NCBI GenBank assembly: GCA_921293015.1
Contig: OV121086.1
Location: forward strand, 31,495,194-31,559,193
Length of the DNA: 64,000 nt
Reading direction: 5' to 3'
From: Phorcus lineatus
Lineage: Eukaryota > Mollusca > Gastropoda > Trochida > Trochidae
Each line of letters opens with the position of its first letter. Positions within the stretch are counted from its first letter, which is position 1. The notes below the pieces were generated by a model. The model made no database searches, had not been told where the DNA came from, and was given only the letters and a program-made list of their open reading frames with translations. Positions 11,272 to 25,206 of this stretch are shown in pieces. The position numbers and the translations under genes are program-made.

Positions 11272-14200
11272 CAATTTCAAACGCTCATTAAATAAATTTT
11301 CAAAAGTAAATTCCACATAAAAAGCTATGTAGCAGTTAGATAAAGTTGTCAACTAACCTTTTCAATCGTTTTTACGGGCCGGCGGCGCTTTAATCCGCCG
11401 AAATCGCCGTTTTCTGGGAGCTAACGCAAAGCGCGTCAGAGCTCTCTTCTGTCTATGACGTTACTATGGCACACGTCTGTTACGTCACGACTTGACCCTT
11501 GAAACAATGAAAGGTCACGGTTCCGACTTTGGTCACCAAAATTTAGCTAGAACGCTAACTAGAGGGGTTAGCGATGTGAAAATGGTATCAAACGAAAGCT
11601 AATTTAACGGCGCATCTTTTCCGATTGCCATGACGGCAGATTTGAGCCGTAGTTTGAACGGGAAGGGGCCCCAAAAAGGGTATAATGTGAACAGATGAGT
11701 AAACTCCAGAGTACGTGTACTTGCACTTGGATACAGTGTGTGGCGATCAAATTCGGCCGCCACTAATTTGGATATACATCTACACACTTTTAGCAAATGT
11801 TTAGGCCACAAAATTCCCTAAGAACACCTAAAAGAAGCGACCCTAACTACTCGTAATGTCGTGTACAGCACTGAAGGAACTTATTCAATTTCTTCTGCTC
11901 AACGTTTAACACATACCCCACATGGCTACATCCCATTAACATACAATTGCAACGTAGGTTAAACGTCGGACATGTCCGAAATACGTATTTGAAGACATTA
12001 CATGAAGCAACTAAGAGTCAGTCGGACAGCCGAAACTAACAGTACAGCTATACCCTTAATTCGGCCAAAAAGCACTCAAAAAGTACTATAACGCACATGG
12101 GTTAACTATGCCCCCAAATAGGTATTTAAAGGACGAAAATATACACAAAATGAACAAAAACATAAGGAATACTGTGTTAGAAGACTTGCAAAACACATGG
12201 CCATGTCAGAAAATGCCTACATACATCGTTGAATTAAAGAAACGCAAAGTCGGTAATTTCCCTATTGCAGCAACGGTTAAGACCAAGTAGCAATTTCAAA
12301 CGCTCATTAAATAAATTTTCAAAAGTAAATTCCACATAAAAAGCTATGTAGCAGTTAGATAAAGTTGTCAACTAACCTTTTCAATCGTTTTTACGGGCCG
12401 GCGGCGCTTTAATCCGCCGAAATCGCCGTTTTCTGGGAGCTAACGCAAAGCGCGTCAGAGCTCTCTTCTGTCTATGACGTTACTATGGCACACGTCTGTT
12501 ACGTCACGACTTGACCCTTGAAACAATGAAAGGTCACGGTTCCGACTTTGGTCACCAAAATTTAGCTAGAACGCTAACTAGAGGGGTTAGCGATGTGAAA
12601 ATGGTATCAAACGAAAGCTAATTTAACGGCGCATCTTTTCCGATTGCCATGACGGCGGATTTGAGCCGTAGTTTGAACGGGAAGGGGCCCCAAAAAGGGT
12701 ATAATGTGAACAGATGAGTAAACTCCAGAGTACGTGTACTTGCACTTGGATACAGTGTGTGGCGTTCAAATTCGGCCGCCACTACTTTGGATATACATCT
12801 ACACACTTTTAGCAAATGTTTAGGCCACAAAATTCCCTAAGAACACCTAAAAGAAGCGACCCTAACTACTCGTAATGTCGTGTACAGCACTGAAGGAACT
12901 TATTCAATTTCTTCTGCTCAACGTTTAACACATACCCCACATGGCTACATCCCATTAACATACAATTGCAACGTAGGTTAAACGTCGGACATGTCCGAAA
13001 TACGTATTTGAAGACATTACATGAAGCAACTAAGAGTCAGTCGGACAGCCGAAACTAACAGTACAGCTATACCCTTAATTCGGCCAAAAAGCACTCAAAA
13101 AGTACTATAACGCACATGGGTTAACTATGCCCCCAAATAGGTATTTAAAGGACGAAAATATACACAAAATGAACAAAAACATAAGGAATACTGTGTTAGA
13201 AGACTTGCAAAACACATGGCCATGTCAGAAAATGCCTACATACATCGTTGAATTAAAGAAACGCAAAGTCGGTAATTTCCCTATTGCAGCAACGGTTAAG
13301 ACCAAGTAGCAATTTCAAACGCTCATTAAATAAATTTTCAAAAGTAAATTCCACATAAAAAGCTATGTAGCAGTTAGATAAAGTTGTCAACTAACCTTTT
13401 CAATCGTTTTTACGGGCCGGCGGCGCTTTAATCCGCCGAAATCGCCGTTTTCTGGGAGCTAACGCAAAGCGCGTCAGAGCTCTCTTCTGTCTATGACGTT
13501 ACTATGGCACACGTCTGTTACGTCACGACTTGACCCTTGAAACAATGAAAGGTCACGGTTCCGACTTTGGTCACCAAAATTTAGCTAGAACGCTAACTAG
13601 AGGGGTTAGCGATGTGAAAATGGTATCAAACGAAAGCTAATTTAACGGCGCATCTTTTCCGATTGCCATGACGGCGGATTTGAGCCGTAGTTTGAACGGG
13701 AAGGGGCCCCAAAAAGGGTATAATGTGAACAGATGAGTAAACTCCAGAGTACGTGTACTTGCACTTGGATACAGTGTGTGGCGTTCAAATTCGGCCGCCA
13801 CTACTTTGGATATACATCTACACACTTTTAGCAAATGTTTAGGCCACAAAATTCCCTAAGAACACCTAAAAGAAGCGACCCTAACTACTCGTAATGTCGT
13901 GTACAGCACTGAAGGAACTTATTCAATTTCTTCTGCTCAACGTTTAACACATACCCCACATGGCTACATCCCATTAACATACAATTGCAACGTAGGTTAA
14001 ACGTCGGACATGTCCGAAATACGTATTTGAAGACATTACATGAAGCAACTAAGAGTCAGTCGGACAGCCGAAACTAACAGTACAGCTATACCCTTAATTC
14101 GGCCAAAAAGCACTCAAAAAGTACTATAACGCACATGGGTTAACTATGCCCCCAAATAGGTATTTAAAGGACGAAAATATACACAAAATGAACAAAAACA

Positions 14201-17200
14201 TAAGGAATACTGTGTTAGAAGACTTGCAAAACACATGGCCATGTCAGAAAATGCCTACATACATCGTTGAATTAAAGAAACGCAAAGTCGGTAATTTCCC
14301 TATTGCAGCAACGGTTAAGACCAAGTAGCAATTTCAAACGCTCATTAAATAAATTTTCAAAAGTAAATTCCACATAAAAAGCTATGTAGCAGTTAGATAA
14401 AGTTGTCAACTAACCTTTTCAATCGTTTTTACGGGCCGGCGGCGCTTTAATCCGCCGAAATCGCCGTTTTCTGGGAGCTAACGCAAAGCGCGTCAGAGCT
14501 CTCTTCTGTCTATGACGTTACTATGGCACACGTCTGTTACGTCACGACTTGACCCTTGAAACAATGAAAGGTCACGGTTCCGACTTTGGTCACCAAAATT
14601 TAGCTAGAACGCTAACTAGAGGGGTTAGCGATGTGAAAATGGTATCAAACGAAAGCTAATTTAACGGCGCATCTTTTCCGATTGCCATGACGGCGGATTT
14701 GAGCCGTAGTTTGAACGGGAAGGGGCCCCAAAAAGGGTATAATGTGAACAGATGAGTAAACTCCAGAGTACGTGTACTTGCACTTGGATACAGTGTGTGG
14801 CGTTCAAATTCGGCCGCCACTACTTTGGATATACATCTACACACTTTTAGCAAATGTTTAGGCCACAAAATTCCCTAAGAACACCTAAAAGAAGCGACCC
14901 TAACTACTCGTAATGTCGTGTACAGCACTGAAGGAACTTATTCAATTTCTTCTGCTCAACGTTTAACACATACCCCACATGGCTACATCCCATTAACATA
15001 CAATTGCAACGTAGGTTAAACGTCGGACATGTCCGAAATACGTATTTGAAGACATTACATGAAGCAACTAAGAGTCAGTCGGACAGCCGAAACTAACAGT
15101 ACAGCTATACCCTTCGGCCAAAAAGCACTCAAAAAGTACTATAACGCACATGGGTTAACTATGCCCCCAAATAGGTATTTAAAGGACGAAAATATACACA
15201 AAATGAACAAAAACATAAGGAATACTGTGTTAGAAGACTTGCAAAACACATGGCCATGTCAGAAAATGCCTACATACATCGTTGAATTAAAGAAGCGCAA
15301 AGTCGGTAATTTCCCTATTGCAGCAACGGTTAAGACCAAGTAGCAATTTCAAACGCTCATTAAATAAATTTTCAAAAGTAAATTCCACATAAAAAGCTAT
15401 GTAGCAGTTAGATAAAGTTGTCAACTAACCTTTTCAATCGTTTTTACGGGCCGGCGGCGCTTTAATCCGCCGAAATCGCCGTTTTCTGGGAGCTAACGCA
15501 AAGCGCGTCAGAGCTCTCTTCTGTCTATGACGTTACTATGGCACACGTCTGTTACGTCACGACTTGACCCTTGAAACAATGAAAGGTCACGGTTCCGACT
15601 TTGGTCACCAAAATTTAGCTAGAACGCTAACTAGAGGGGTTAGCGATGTGAAAATGGTATCAAACGAAAGCTAATTTAACGGCGCATCTTTTCCGATTGC
15701 CATGACGGCGGATTTGAGCCGTAGTTTGAACGGGAAGGGGCCCCAAAAAGGGTATAATGTGAACAGATGAGTAAACTCCAGAGTACGTGTACTTGCACTT
15801 GGATACAGTGTGTGGCGTTCAAATTCGGCCGCCACTACTTTGGATATACATCTACACACTTTTAGCAAATGTTTAGGCCACAAAATTCCCTAAGAACACC
15901 TAAAAGAAGCGACCCTAACTACTCGTAATGTCGTGTACAGCACTGAAGGAACTTATTCAATTTCTTCTGCTCAACGTTTAACACATACCCCACATGGCTA
16001 CATCCCATTAACATACAATTGCAACGTAGGTTAAACGTCGGACATGTCCGAAATACGTATTTGAAGACATTACATGAAGCAACTAAGAGTCAGTCGGACA
16101 GCCGAAACTAACAGTACAGCTATACCCTTCGGCCAAAAAGCACTCAAAAAGTACTATAACGCACATGGGTTAACTATGCCCCCAAATAGGTATTTAAAGG
16201 ACGAAAATATACACAAAATGAACAAAAACATAAGGAATACTGTGTTAGAAGACTTGCAAAACACATGGCCATGTCAGAAAATGCCTACATACATCGTTGA
16301 ATTAAAGAAGCGCAAAGTCGGTAATTTCCCTATTGCAGCAACGGTTAAGACCAAGTAGCAATTTCAAACGCTCATTAAATAAATTTTCAAAAGTAAATTC
16401 CACATAAAAAGCTATGTAGCAGTTAGATAAAGTTGTCAACTAACCTTTTCAATCGTTTTTACGGGCCGGCGGCGCTTTAATCCGCCGAAATCGCCGTTTT
16501 CTGGGAGCTAACGCAAAGCGCGTCAGAGCTCTCTTCTGTCTATGACGTTACTATGGCACACGTCTGTTACGTCACGACTTGACCCTTGAAACAATGAAAG
16601 GTCACGGTTCCGACTTTGGTCACCAAAATTTAGCTAGAACGCTAACTAGAGGGGTTAGCGATGTGAAAATGGTATCAAACGAAAGCTAATTTAACGGCGC
16701 ATCTTTTCCGATTGCCATGACGGCGGATTTGAGCCGTAGTTTGAACGGGAAGGGGCCCCAAAAAGGGTATAATGTGAACAGATGAGTAAACTCCAGAGTA
16801 CGTGTACTTGCACTTGGATACAGTGTGTGGCGATCAAATTCGGCCGCCACTAATTTGGATATACATCTACACACTTTTAGCAAATGTTTAGGCCACAAAA
16901 TTCCCTAAGAACACCTAAAAGAAGCGACCCTAACTACTCGTAATGTCGTGTACAGCACTGAAGGAACTTATTCAATTTCTTCTGCTCAACGTTTAACACA
17001 TACCCCACATGGCTACATCCCATTAACATACAATTGCAACGTAGGTTAAACGTCGGACATGTCCGAAATACGTATTTGAAGACATTACATGAAGCAACTA
17101 AGAGTCAGTCGGACAGCCGAAACTAACAGTACAGCTATACCCTTAATTCGGCCAAAAAGCACTCAAAAAGTACTATAACGCACATGGGTTAACTATGCCC

Positions 17201-20200
17201 CCAAATAGGTATTTAAAGGACGAAAATATACACAAAATGAACAAAAACATAAGGAATACTGTGTTAGAAGACTTGCAAAACACATGGCCATGTCAGAAAA
17301 TGCCTACATACATCGTTGAATTAAAGAAACGCAAAGTCGGTAATTTCCCTATTGCAGCAACGGTTAAGACCAAGTAGCAATTTCAAACGCTCATTAAATA
17401 AATTTTCAAAAGTAAATTCCACATAAAAAGCTATGTAGCAGTTAGATAAAGTTGTCAACTAACCTTTTCAATCGTTTTTACGGGCCGGCGGCGCTTTAAT
17501 CCGCCGAAATCGCCGTTTTCTGGGAGCTAACGCAAAGCGCGTCAGAGCTCTCTTCTGTCTATGACGTTACTATGGCACACGTCTGTTACGTCACGACTTG
17601 ACCCTTGAAACAATGAAAGGTCACGGTTCCGACTTTGGTCACCAAAATTTAGCTAGAACGCTAACTAGAGGGGTTAGCGATGTGAAAATGGTATCAAACG
17701 AAAGCTAATTTAACGGCGCATCTTTTCCGATTGCCATGACGGCGGATTTGAGCCGTAGTTTGAACGGGAAGGGGCCCCAAAAAGGGTATAATGTGAACAG
17801 ATGAGTAAACTCCAGAGTACGTGTACTTGCACTTGGATACAGTGTGTGGCGATCAAATTCGGCCGCCACTAATTTGGATATACATCTACACACTTTTAGC
17901 AAATGTTTAGGCCACAAAATTCCCTAAGAACACCTAAAAGAAGCGACCCTAACTACTCGTAATGTCGTGTACAGCACTGAAGGAACTTATTCAATTTCTT
18001 CTGCTCAACGTTTAACACATACCCCACATGGCTACATCCCATTAACATACAATTGCAACGTAGGTTAAACGTCGGACATGTCCGAAATACGTATTTGAAG
18101 ACATTACATGAAGCAACTAAGAGTCAGTCGGACAGCCGAAACTAACAGTACAGCTATACCCTTCGGCCAAAAAACACTCAAAAAGTACTATAACGCACAT
18201 GGGTTAACTATGCCCCCAAATAGGTATTTAAAGGACGAAAATATACACAAAATGAACAAAAACATAAGGAATACTGTGTTAGAAGACTTGCAAAACACAT
18301 GGCCATGTCAGAAAATGCCTACATACATCGTTGAATTAAAGAAACGCAAAGTCGGTAATTTCCCTATTGCAGCAACGGTTAAGACCAAGTAGCAATTTCA
18401 AACGCTCATTAAATAAATTTTCAAAAGTAAATTCCACATAAAAAGCTATGTAGCAGTTAGATAAAGTTGTCAACTAACCTTTTCAATCGTTTTTACGGGC
18501 CGGCGGCGCTTTAATCCGCCGAAATCGCCGTTTTCTGGGAGCTAACGCAAAGCGCGTCAGAGCTCTCTTCTGTCTATGACGTTACTATGGCACACGTCTG
18601 TTACGTCACGACTTGACCCTTGAAACAATGAAAGGTCACGGTTCCGACTTTGGTCACCAAAATTTAGCTAGAACGCTAACTAGAGGGGTTAGCGATGTGA
18701 AAATGGTATCAAACGAAAGCTAATTTAACGGCGCATGTTTTCCGATTGCCATGACGGCGGATTTGAGCCGTAGTTTGAACGGGAAGGGGCCCCAAAAAGG
18801 GTATAATGTGAACAGATGAGTAAACTCCAGAGTACGTGTACTTGCACTTGGATACAGTGTGTGGCGATCAAATTCGGCCGCCACTACTTTGGATATACAT
18901 CTACACACTTTTAGCAAATGTTTAGGCCACAAAATTCCCTAAGAACACCTAAAAGAAGCGACCCTAACTACTCGTAATGTCGTGTACAGCACTGAAGGAA
19001 CTTATTCAATTTCTTCTGCTCAACGTTTAACACATACCCCACATGGCTACATCCCATTAACATACAATTGCAACGTAGGTTAAACGTCGGACATGTCCGA
19101 AATACGTATTTGAAGACATTACATGAAGCAACTAAGAGTCAGTCGGACAGCCGAAACTAACAGTACAGCTATACCCTTCGGCCAAAAAGCACTCAAAAAG
19201 TACTATAACGCACATGGGTTAACTATGCCCCCAAATAGGTATTTAAAGGACGAAAATATACACAAAATGAACAAAAACATAAGGAATACTGTGTTAGAAG
19301 ACTTGCAAAACACATGGCCATGTCAGAAAATGCCTACATACATCGTTGAATTAAAGAAACGCAAAGTCGGTAATTTCCCTATTGCAGCAACGGTTAAGAC
19401 CAAGTAGCAATTTCAAACGCTCATTAAATAAATTTTCAAAAGTAAATTCCACATAAAAAGCTATGTAGCAGTTAGATAAAGTTGTCAACTAACCTTTTCA
19501 ATCGTTTTTACGGGCCGGCGGCGCTTTAATCCGCCGAAATCGCCGTTTTCTGGGAGCTAACGCAAAGCGCGTCAGAGCTCTCTTCTGTCTATGACGTTAC
19601 TATGGCACACGTCTGTTACGTCACGACTTGACCCTTGAAACAATGAAAGGTCACGGTTCCGACTTTGGTCACCAAAATTTAGCTAGAACGCTAACTAGAG
19701 GGGTTAGCGATGTGAAAATGGTATCAAACGAAAGCTAATTTAACGGCGCATCTTTTCCGATTGCCATGACGGCGGATTTGAGCCGTAGTTTGAACGGGAA
19801 GGGGCCCCAAAAAGGGTATAATGTGAACAGATGAGTAAACTCCAGAGTACGTGTACTTGCACTTGGATACAGTGTGTGGCGATCAAATTCGGCCGCCACT
19901 AATTTGGATATACATCTACACACTTTTAGCAAATGTTTAGGCCACAAAATTCCCTAAGAACACCTAAAAGAAGCGACCCTAACTACTCGTAATGTCGTGT
20001 ACAGCACTGAAGGAACTTATTCAATTTCTTCTGCTCAACGTTTAACACATACCCCACATGGCTACATCCCATTAACATACAATTGCAACGTAGGTTAAAC
20101 GTCGGACATGTCCGAAATACGTATTTGAAGACATTACATGAAGCAACTAAGAGTCAGTCGGACAGCCGAAACTAACAGTACAGCTATACCCTTAATTCGG

Positions 20201-22640
20201 CCAAAAAGCACTCAAAAAGTACTATAACGCACATGGGTTAACTATGCCCCCAAATAGGTATTTAAAGGACGAAAATATACACAAAATGAACAAAAACATA
20301 AGGAATACTGTGTTAGAAGACTTGCAAAACACATGGCCATGTCAGAAAATGCCTACATACATCGTTGAATTAAAGAAACGCAAAGTCGGTAATTTCCCTA
20401 TTGCAGCAACGGTTAAGACCAAGTAGCAATTTCAAACGCTCATTAAATAAATTTTCAAAAGTAAATTCCACATAAAAAGCTATGTAGCAGTTAGATAAAG
20501 TTGTCAACTAACCTTTTCAATCGTTTTTACGGGCCGGCGGCGCTTTAATCCGCCGAAATCGCCGTTTTCTGGGAGCTAACGCAAAGCGCGTCAGAGCTCT
20601 CTTCTGTCTATGACGTTACTATGGCACACGTCTGTTACGTCACGACTTGACCCTTGAAACAATGAAAGGTCACGGTTCCGACTTTGGTCACCAAAATTTA
20701 GCTAGAACGCTAACTAGAGGGGTTAGCGATGTGAAAATGGTATCAAACGAAAGCTAATTTAACGGCGCATCTTTTCCGATTGCCATGACGGCGGATTTGA
20801 GCCGTAGTTTGAACGGGAAGGGGCCCCAAAAAGGGTATAATGTGAACAGATGAGTAAACTCCAGAGTACGTGTACTTGCACTTGGATACAGTGTGTGGCG
20901 ATCAAATTCGGCCGCCACTACTTTGGATATACATCTACACACTTTTAGCAAATGTTTAGGCCACAAAATTCCCTAAGAACACCTAAAAGAAGCGACCCTA
21001 ACTACTCGTAATGTCGTGTACAGCACTGAAGGAACTTATTCAATTTCTTCTGCTCAACGTTTAACACATACCCCACATGGCTACATCCCATTAACATACA
21101 ATTGCAACGTAGGTTAAACGTCGGACATGTCCGAAATACGTATTTGAAGACATTACATGAAGCAACTAAGAGTCAGTCGGACAGCCGAAACTAACAGTAC
21201 AGCTATACCCTTCGGCCAAAAAGCACTCAAAAAGTACTATAACGCACATGGGTTAACTATGCCCCCAAATAGGTATTTAAAGGACGAAAATATACACAAA
21301 ATGAACAAAAACATAAGGAATACTGTGTTAGAAGACTTGCAAAACACATGGCCATGTCAGAAAATGCCTACATACATCGTTGAATTAAAGAAACGCAAAG
21401 TCGGTAATTTCCCTATTGCAGCAACGGTTAAGACCAAGTAGCAATTTCAAACGCTCATTAAATAAATTTTCAAAAGTAAATTCCACATAAAAAGCTATGT
21501 AGCAGTTAGATAAAGTTGTCAACTAACCTTTTCAATCGTTTTTACGGGCCGGCGGCGCTTTAATCCGCCGAAATCGCCGTTTTCTGGGAGCTAACGCAAA
21601 GCGCGTCAGAGCTCTCTTCTGTCTATGACGTTACTATGGCACACGTCTGTTACGTCACGACTTGACCCTTGAAACAATGAAAGGTCACGGTTCCGACTTT
21701 GGTCACCAAAATTTAGCTAGAACGCTAACTAGAGGGGTTAGCGATGTGAAAATGGTATCAAACGAAAGCTAATTTAACGGCGCATCTTTTCCGATTGCCA
21801 TGACGGCGGATTTGAGCCGTAGTTTGAACGGGAAGGGGCCCCAAAAAGGGTATAATGTGAACAGATGAGTAAACTCCAGAGTACGTGTACTTGCACTTGG
21901 ATACAGTGTGTGGCGATCAAATTCGGCCGCCACTACTTTGGATATACATCTACACACTTTTAGCAAATGTTTAGGCCACAAAATTCCCTAAGAACACCTA
22001 AAAGAAGCGACCCTAACTACTCGTAATGTCGTGTACAGCACTGAAGGAACTTATTCAATTTCTTCTGCTCAACGTTTAACACATACCCCACATGGCTACA
22101 TCCCATTAACATACAATTGCAACGTAGGTTAAACGTCGGACATGTCCGAAATACGTATTTGAAGATATTACATGAAGCAACTAAGAGTCAGTCGGACAGC
22201 CGAAACTAACAGTACAGCTATACCCTTCGGCCAAAAAGCACTCAAAAAGTACTATAACGCACATGGGTTAACTATGCCCCCAAATAGGTATTTAAAGGAC
22301 GAAAATATACACAAAATGAACAAAAACATAAGGTATACTGTGTTAGAAGACTTGCAAAACACATGGCCATGTCAGAAAATGCCTACATACATCGTTGAAT
22401 TAAAGAAACGCAAAGTCGGTAATTTCCCTATTGCAGCAACGGTTAAGACCAAGTAGCAATTTCAAACGCTCATTAAATAAATTTTCAAAAGTAAATTCCA
22501 CATAAAAAGCTATGTAGCAGTTAGATAAAGTTGTCAACTAACCTTTTCAATCGTTTTTACGGGCCGGCGGCGCTTTAATCCGCCGAAATCGCCGTTTTCT
22601 GGGAGCTAACGCAAAGCGCGTCAGAGCTCTCTTCTGTCTA

Positions 22641-23150
22641 CCCAGCAAACAATTTTACGTTGTCACAACGTTGTGTCAACGTTGTGAAAGGGTGTCAGGA
22701 ACGTAATTTCACTACGTTTATTTAACGTTATTTGTAGATTCCTTTTTACGTAATTTTTACGTATTTTTGTGACGTTACAAAACCAACCGTCAGGTAACAT
22801 TATTTAGTAACGTTAATTGACGTTATTTGTAGATTCCTTTTTACGTGACTTTTACGTGATTTTGTAACGTAACACAGCCAACTTTCTTGCAACGTTATTT
22901 TGTAATGTTATTTCACGTAATTTGTAGATTCCTTTTTACGTAATTTTTACGTTATTTTGTAATGTTGTTAACCAAATGTTCTGACAACGATTTTGTTGAA
23001 ACTTTTATTGACGTTATTTGTAGCTTTTTTAAAGGTTATTCAAACCTTGTTTTCTAATGTTACAATACCAACGTTCAGGCAACATCAGATGTACATCGTT
23101 TATAGATTCCTTTTTCCGTTATTTAAACCTTTCGTTTTGATGTCAAATAA
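22641..23150 (+). mobile_element. CCCAGCAAAC-terminated non-autonomous repeat with about 95-bp internal repeats
   Basis: The satellite is cut after CTGTCTA and the next bases are CCCAGCAAAC, an end sequence I associate with ACGTT-rich non-autonomous repeats of marine invertebrates and fish (recalled pattern, not searched). TTTGTAGATTCCTTTTTACG recurs at 22731, 22826 and 22921, exactly 95 bp apart, with poorer copies near 23027 and 23099. ACGTTATTT and AACGTTG motifs fill the interval. I find no matching right end (TGTTTGCTGGG) in the window, so the element is truncated, fused to the minisatellite that follows, or one-ended. Confidence 0.55.
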
Positions 23151-23159
23151 CATGTTTGA

Positions 23160-23740
23160 GCAACGTTGTAAAACATTATTAATCCACGTCCCCTGAATGT
23201 TGGAAGGCAACGTCCCCTGGACATTTTGAACCTACGTACCCTCGACGTTGTTATCCAATTTCCTCTGAATGTTGTGAGGCAACATCCTCGTAATATTGTA
23301 AACTTACGTCCCCTGAATGTTAAAAGGCAACGGCCCCTGAATGATGTATAGAAACGTCCCCTGAATGATGTATAGCAACGTCCCCTAAATGATGTATAGC
23401 AACGTCGCCTAAATGTTGCAAACGTATGTCCCCCGATTGTTCTATAGCAACATTCCCTGAATGTAGTAAAGCAACGTCCGTTGAATGTTCTAAACCAATG
23501 ACCCCTGAATGTAGTATAGTAACATCAGCTGAATGTAGCGTAGCAACGTCAGCTAAAAGTTGAAAACAAACGTCAGCTGAAAGTTGTAAACCAACATCAC
23601 CTGAACATTAAAAATCAAAGTTACCTGAATGTAATATAACAATGTTACTAAATGTTATAAACAAACGTCTAATGTAGAATAGGAACGTCACCTGAATGTT
23701 GTAAAGCAATGTCTGCTTGACATTGTTAATCAACATCCAT
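23160..23740 (+). repeat. Degenerate 24-bp minisatellite
   Basis: Imperfect tandem copies of a 24-bp motif of the form CAACGTCCCCTGAATGNTGTAN. The best-kept copies lie near 23350-23420, where GATGTATAGCAACGTCCCCT recurs every 24 bp. Copies decay toward both ends (CGTCAGCTGAA, CGTCACCTGAA). The ACGT core links it to the preceding element, so both may belong to one composite repeat. I see no coding potential. Confidence 0.7.
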
Positions 23741-24034
23741 ACAATTCCTCTCTTCTACATATTTGAAGTTGCCTCTGGTGAAGAACAAATTTGGTTCAAG
23801 ACATTGAAAGTCCTCTTTATGGGAAGAATCAATTTAAGTTAAATATTGGGGGTAATGCAATAGAAAAGTTTTAACTTAAACAAGATCAGGAGCACTTGTG
23901 AGATTCAACTTCAACACATGCAATAAAGAGAAATACCGGAAAGGACAATAAGACGACCTCGGAGAAAAAATTGGAATATGATAACATGTACAATTGTTTT
24001 ATTCCATAGTACAGAGTATCTACAAACTGCATAA
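23741..24034. other. Non-coding stretch holding the host gene's 3' UTR
   Basis: Apart from the minus-strand 3' UTR and poly(A) signal at 23998-24003, I see nothing recognisable here. The base composition is ordinary AT-rich flank. Confidence 0.4.
23998..24003 (-). terminator. AATAAA poly(A) signal of the minus-strand host gene
   Basis: On the minus strand GGAATAAAAC lies 31 bp beyond the TAG stop of the terminal exon (stop at 24035-24037). Its position fits cleavage near 23975-23985. Confidence 0.55.
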
Positions 24035-24090
24035 CTATTTCCTTTCTAAAGCATGATTTGCTGACTGGATTGGCATTTTCATTTCCATAC
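24035..24090 (-). CDS. Terminal coding exon of an unrecognised host gene (exon 4 of 4 seen)
   Basis: Minus strand. A strong acceptor (TTCTTCTTTTTTTTGTTTCAG) ends at 24091, and the exon begins GTATGGAAATG. Read in the phase left by the upstream exon at 27503-27548 (one leftover base), it gives a split Cys codon and then 17 residues, MEMKMPIQSANHALERK, ending at TAG (24035-24037). An AATAAA follows 31 bp later. The long pyrimidine tract, stop and poly(A) signal together make a convincing last exon, although the other two frames are also open for some distance, so the frame depends on the upstream exons being right. I do not recognise the protein family. Confidence 0.55.
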
Positions 24091-25200
24091 CTGAAACAAA
24101 AAAAAGAAGAATCATTGTTTGTTTATTAGTGCTTACTTTCAAGGCACCCTGCTACATCAGTGTATTTGAATCTACAGAGCTCCTTCAATATCCCAGTATC
24201 CATCCCGGTGATTGAACTATTTAAATAGGTGAAGATACAATGAATTTATTATACAAAAGAGAACATCCTCCCCTATTCTCTCTCCACAGAGGCAGCTCCA
24301 TCATACCTGTTCTAATAAAAACAATTTTTATTGTCCTAGAAATGTAGAAACCTGAATGGCTGCAATCAAAGATGCTCTTTTAATTGTTATCATTCAAAAA
24401 GGCATGTTATTTTGGGAAAGCTAAACTTTGTTCCAATGTGCACTTTGCACTTGTAGTCTTCTTTACAGAACAATGCAGCATTTCAAAGGCCTCTAGGACA
24501 ACAATTATCCATGCATGGTTTTTTTAATTGGCTGAAATATTGCAATATGTTGCTACTAGGCCAACCTGCTAAAGCCAGACAGGAGCTTGTAATAAAAACA
24601 AGGTCAGTAATGGAATTTATGACAAAGCTACCTCTATTGGGAGAGAATTCATACTGTATCCATCTGTTCAAACCCAAAAATCTGTGATTTTCTTAAGACT
24701 TATTTACCATGTTCTACTGAAATGGAGAGAGTTAATTCAGACCACCACAACTAAATCTGTAGTCAAGTCAAACTGATAAAAAAGAGATAGATACAAATAT
24801 GTGCATCCTGGCTGCATGTGAGGCCCCCTACCCAAACCCTTAATCCATCAACAATAATATCTATATTTGCCACTTTCCCCATTGAAAATCCAATAAGGTA
24901 AATCTAGTTTAATATGATAGACGAGACATGTGTAAAAGAAAGCAGAGCTCTCGTATCCCCGCTTCCCAGAGAATTCGAAAACAGGAAAATAAATGGTACA
25001 AGACAGGTGTTGACTAAGAATAGCGAGAAACAGTCTTCATAACATGGAATAAGTCACCACGGAAGAATTTTGTAGTTATAAAGTTGAACCCTTCATCAGA
25101 CTGTTAAAGAGGCGTTTTGAAATGTTGTCAGCTTTTAAAATAAGTAAAGTAAATGAGCACAGCTCGCATACCCCCGCTTCAAATTACATTCTGGCTTTCT
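24091..25200. other. Intron, no recognised content
   Basis: AT-rich DNA inside the intron between the last two predicted exons of the minus-strand gene. Short open frames occur on both strands, but none has splice support or a recognisable domain. I see no RNA gene or mobile element here. Confidence 0.4.
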
Positions 25201-25206
25201 TTTTCC

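Larger units (their letters stand above)
1..22640 (+). repeat. Satellite array 1: head-to-tail 1015/1019-bp units
   Basis: Near-identical direct repeats run without interruption. Cutting after the TAG of the internal ORF gives a partial unit at 1-90, 22 complete units from 91 to 22456, and a 184-bp partial unit at 22457-22640. Thirteen units are 1015 bp. Nine are 1019 bp because of an AATT insertion between CCCTT and CGGCC; these start at 4151, 5170, 8219, 9238, 11272, 12291, 13310, 16359 and 19408. Other shared variants are GGCGATC/GGCGTTC, CTTGGATAC/CTTGTATAC, ACTACTTTGG/ACTAATTTGG and AGAAACGC/AGAAGCGC. Units differ at only a few positions, so amplification or homogenisation is recent. The unit is visibly richer in GC and CpG than the flanking DNA. 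I recognise no rRNA, snRNA, histone or known satellite in it. The left edge lies outside the window. Confidence 0.98.

Noticed and set aside
1-22640. Satellite as rDNA spacer, 5S, snRNA or histone cluster
   Set aside because: I recognise no 5S, U-snRNA, rRNA or histone sequence in the unit on either strand. An rDNA intergenic-spacer origin cannot be fully excluded without a search.
1-22640. CRISPR-like array
   Set aside because: Repeats are contiguous 1-kb units with no short repeat-spacer alternation, and the DNA is eukaryotic in character.
22993-23196. 67-codon ORF in the ACGTT repeat
   Set aside because: It is a frame through degenerate tandem repeats, with no domain and no conservation between repeat copies.
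24483-24677. 64-codon minus-strand ORF with a hydrophobic stretch (FVINSITDLVFITSSCLALA), considered as a membrane exon
   Set aside because: A weak acceptor and donor can be drawn, but no phase or family evidence links it to the neighbouring exons.
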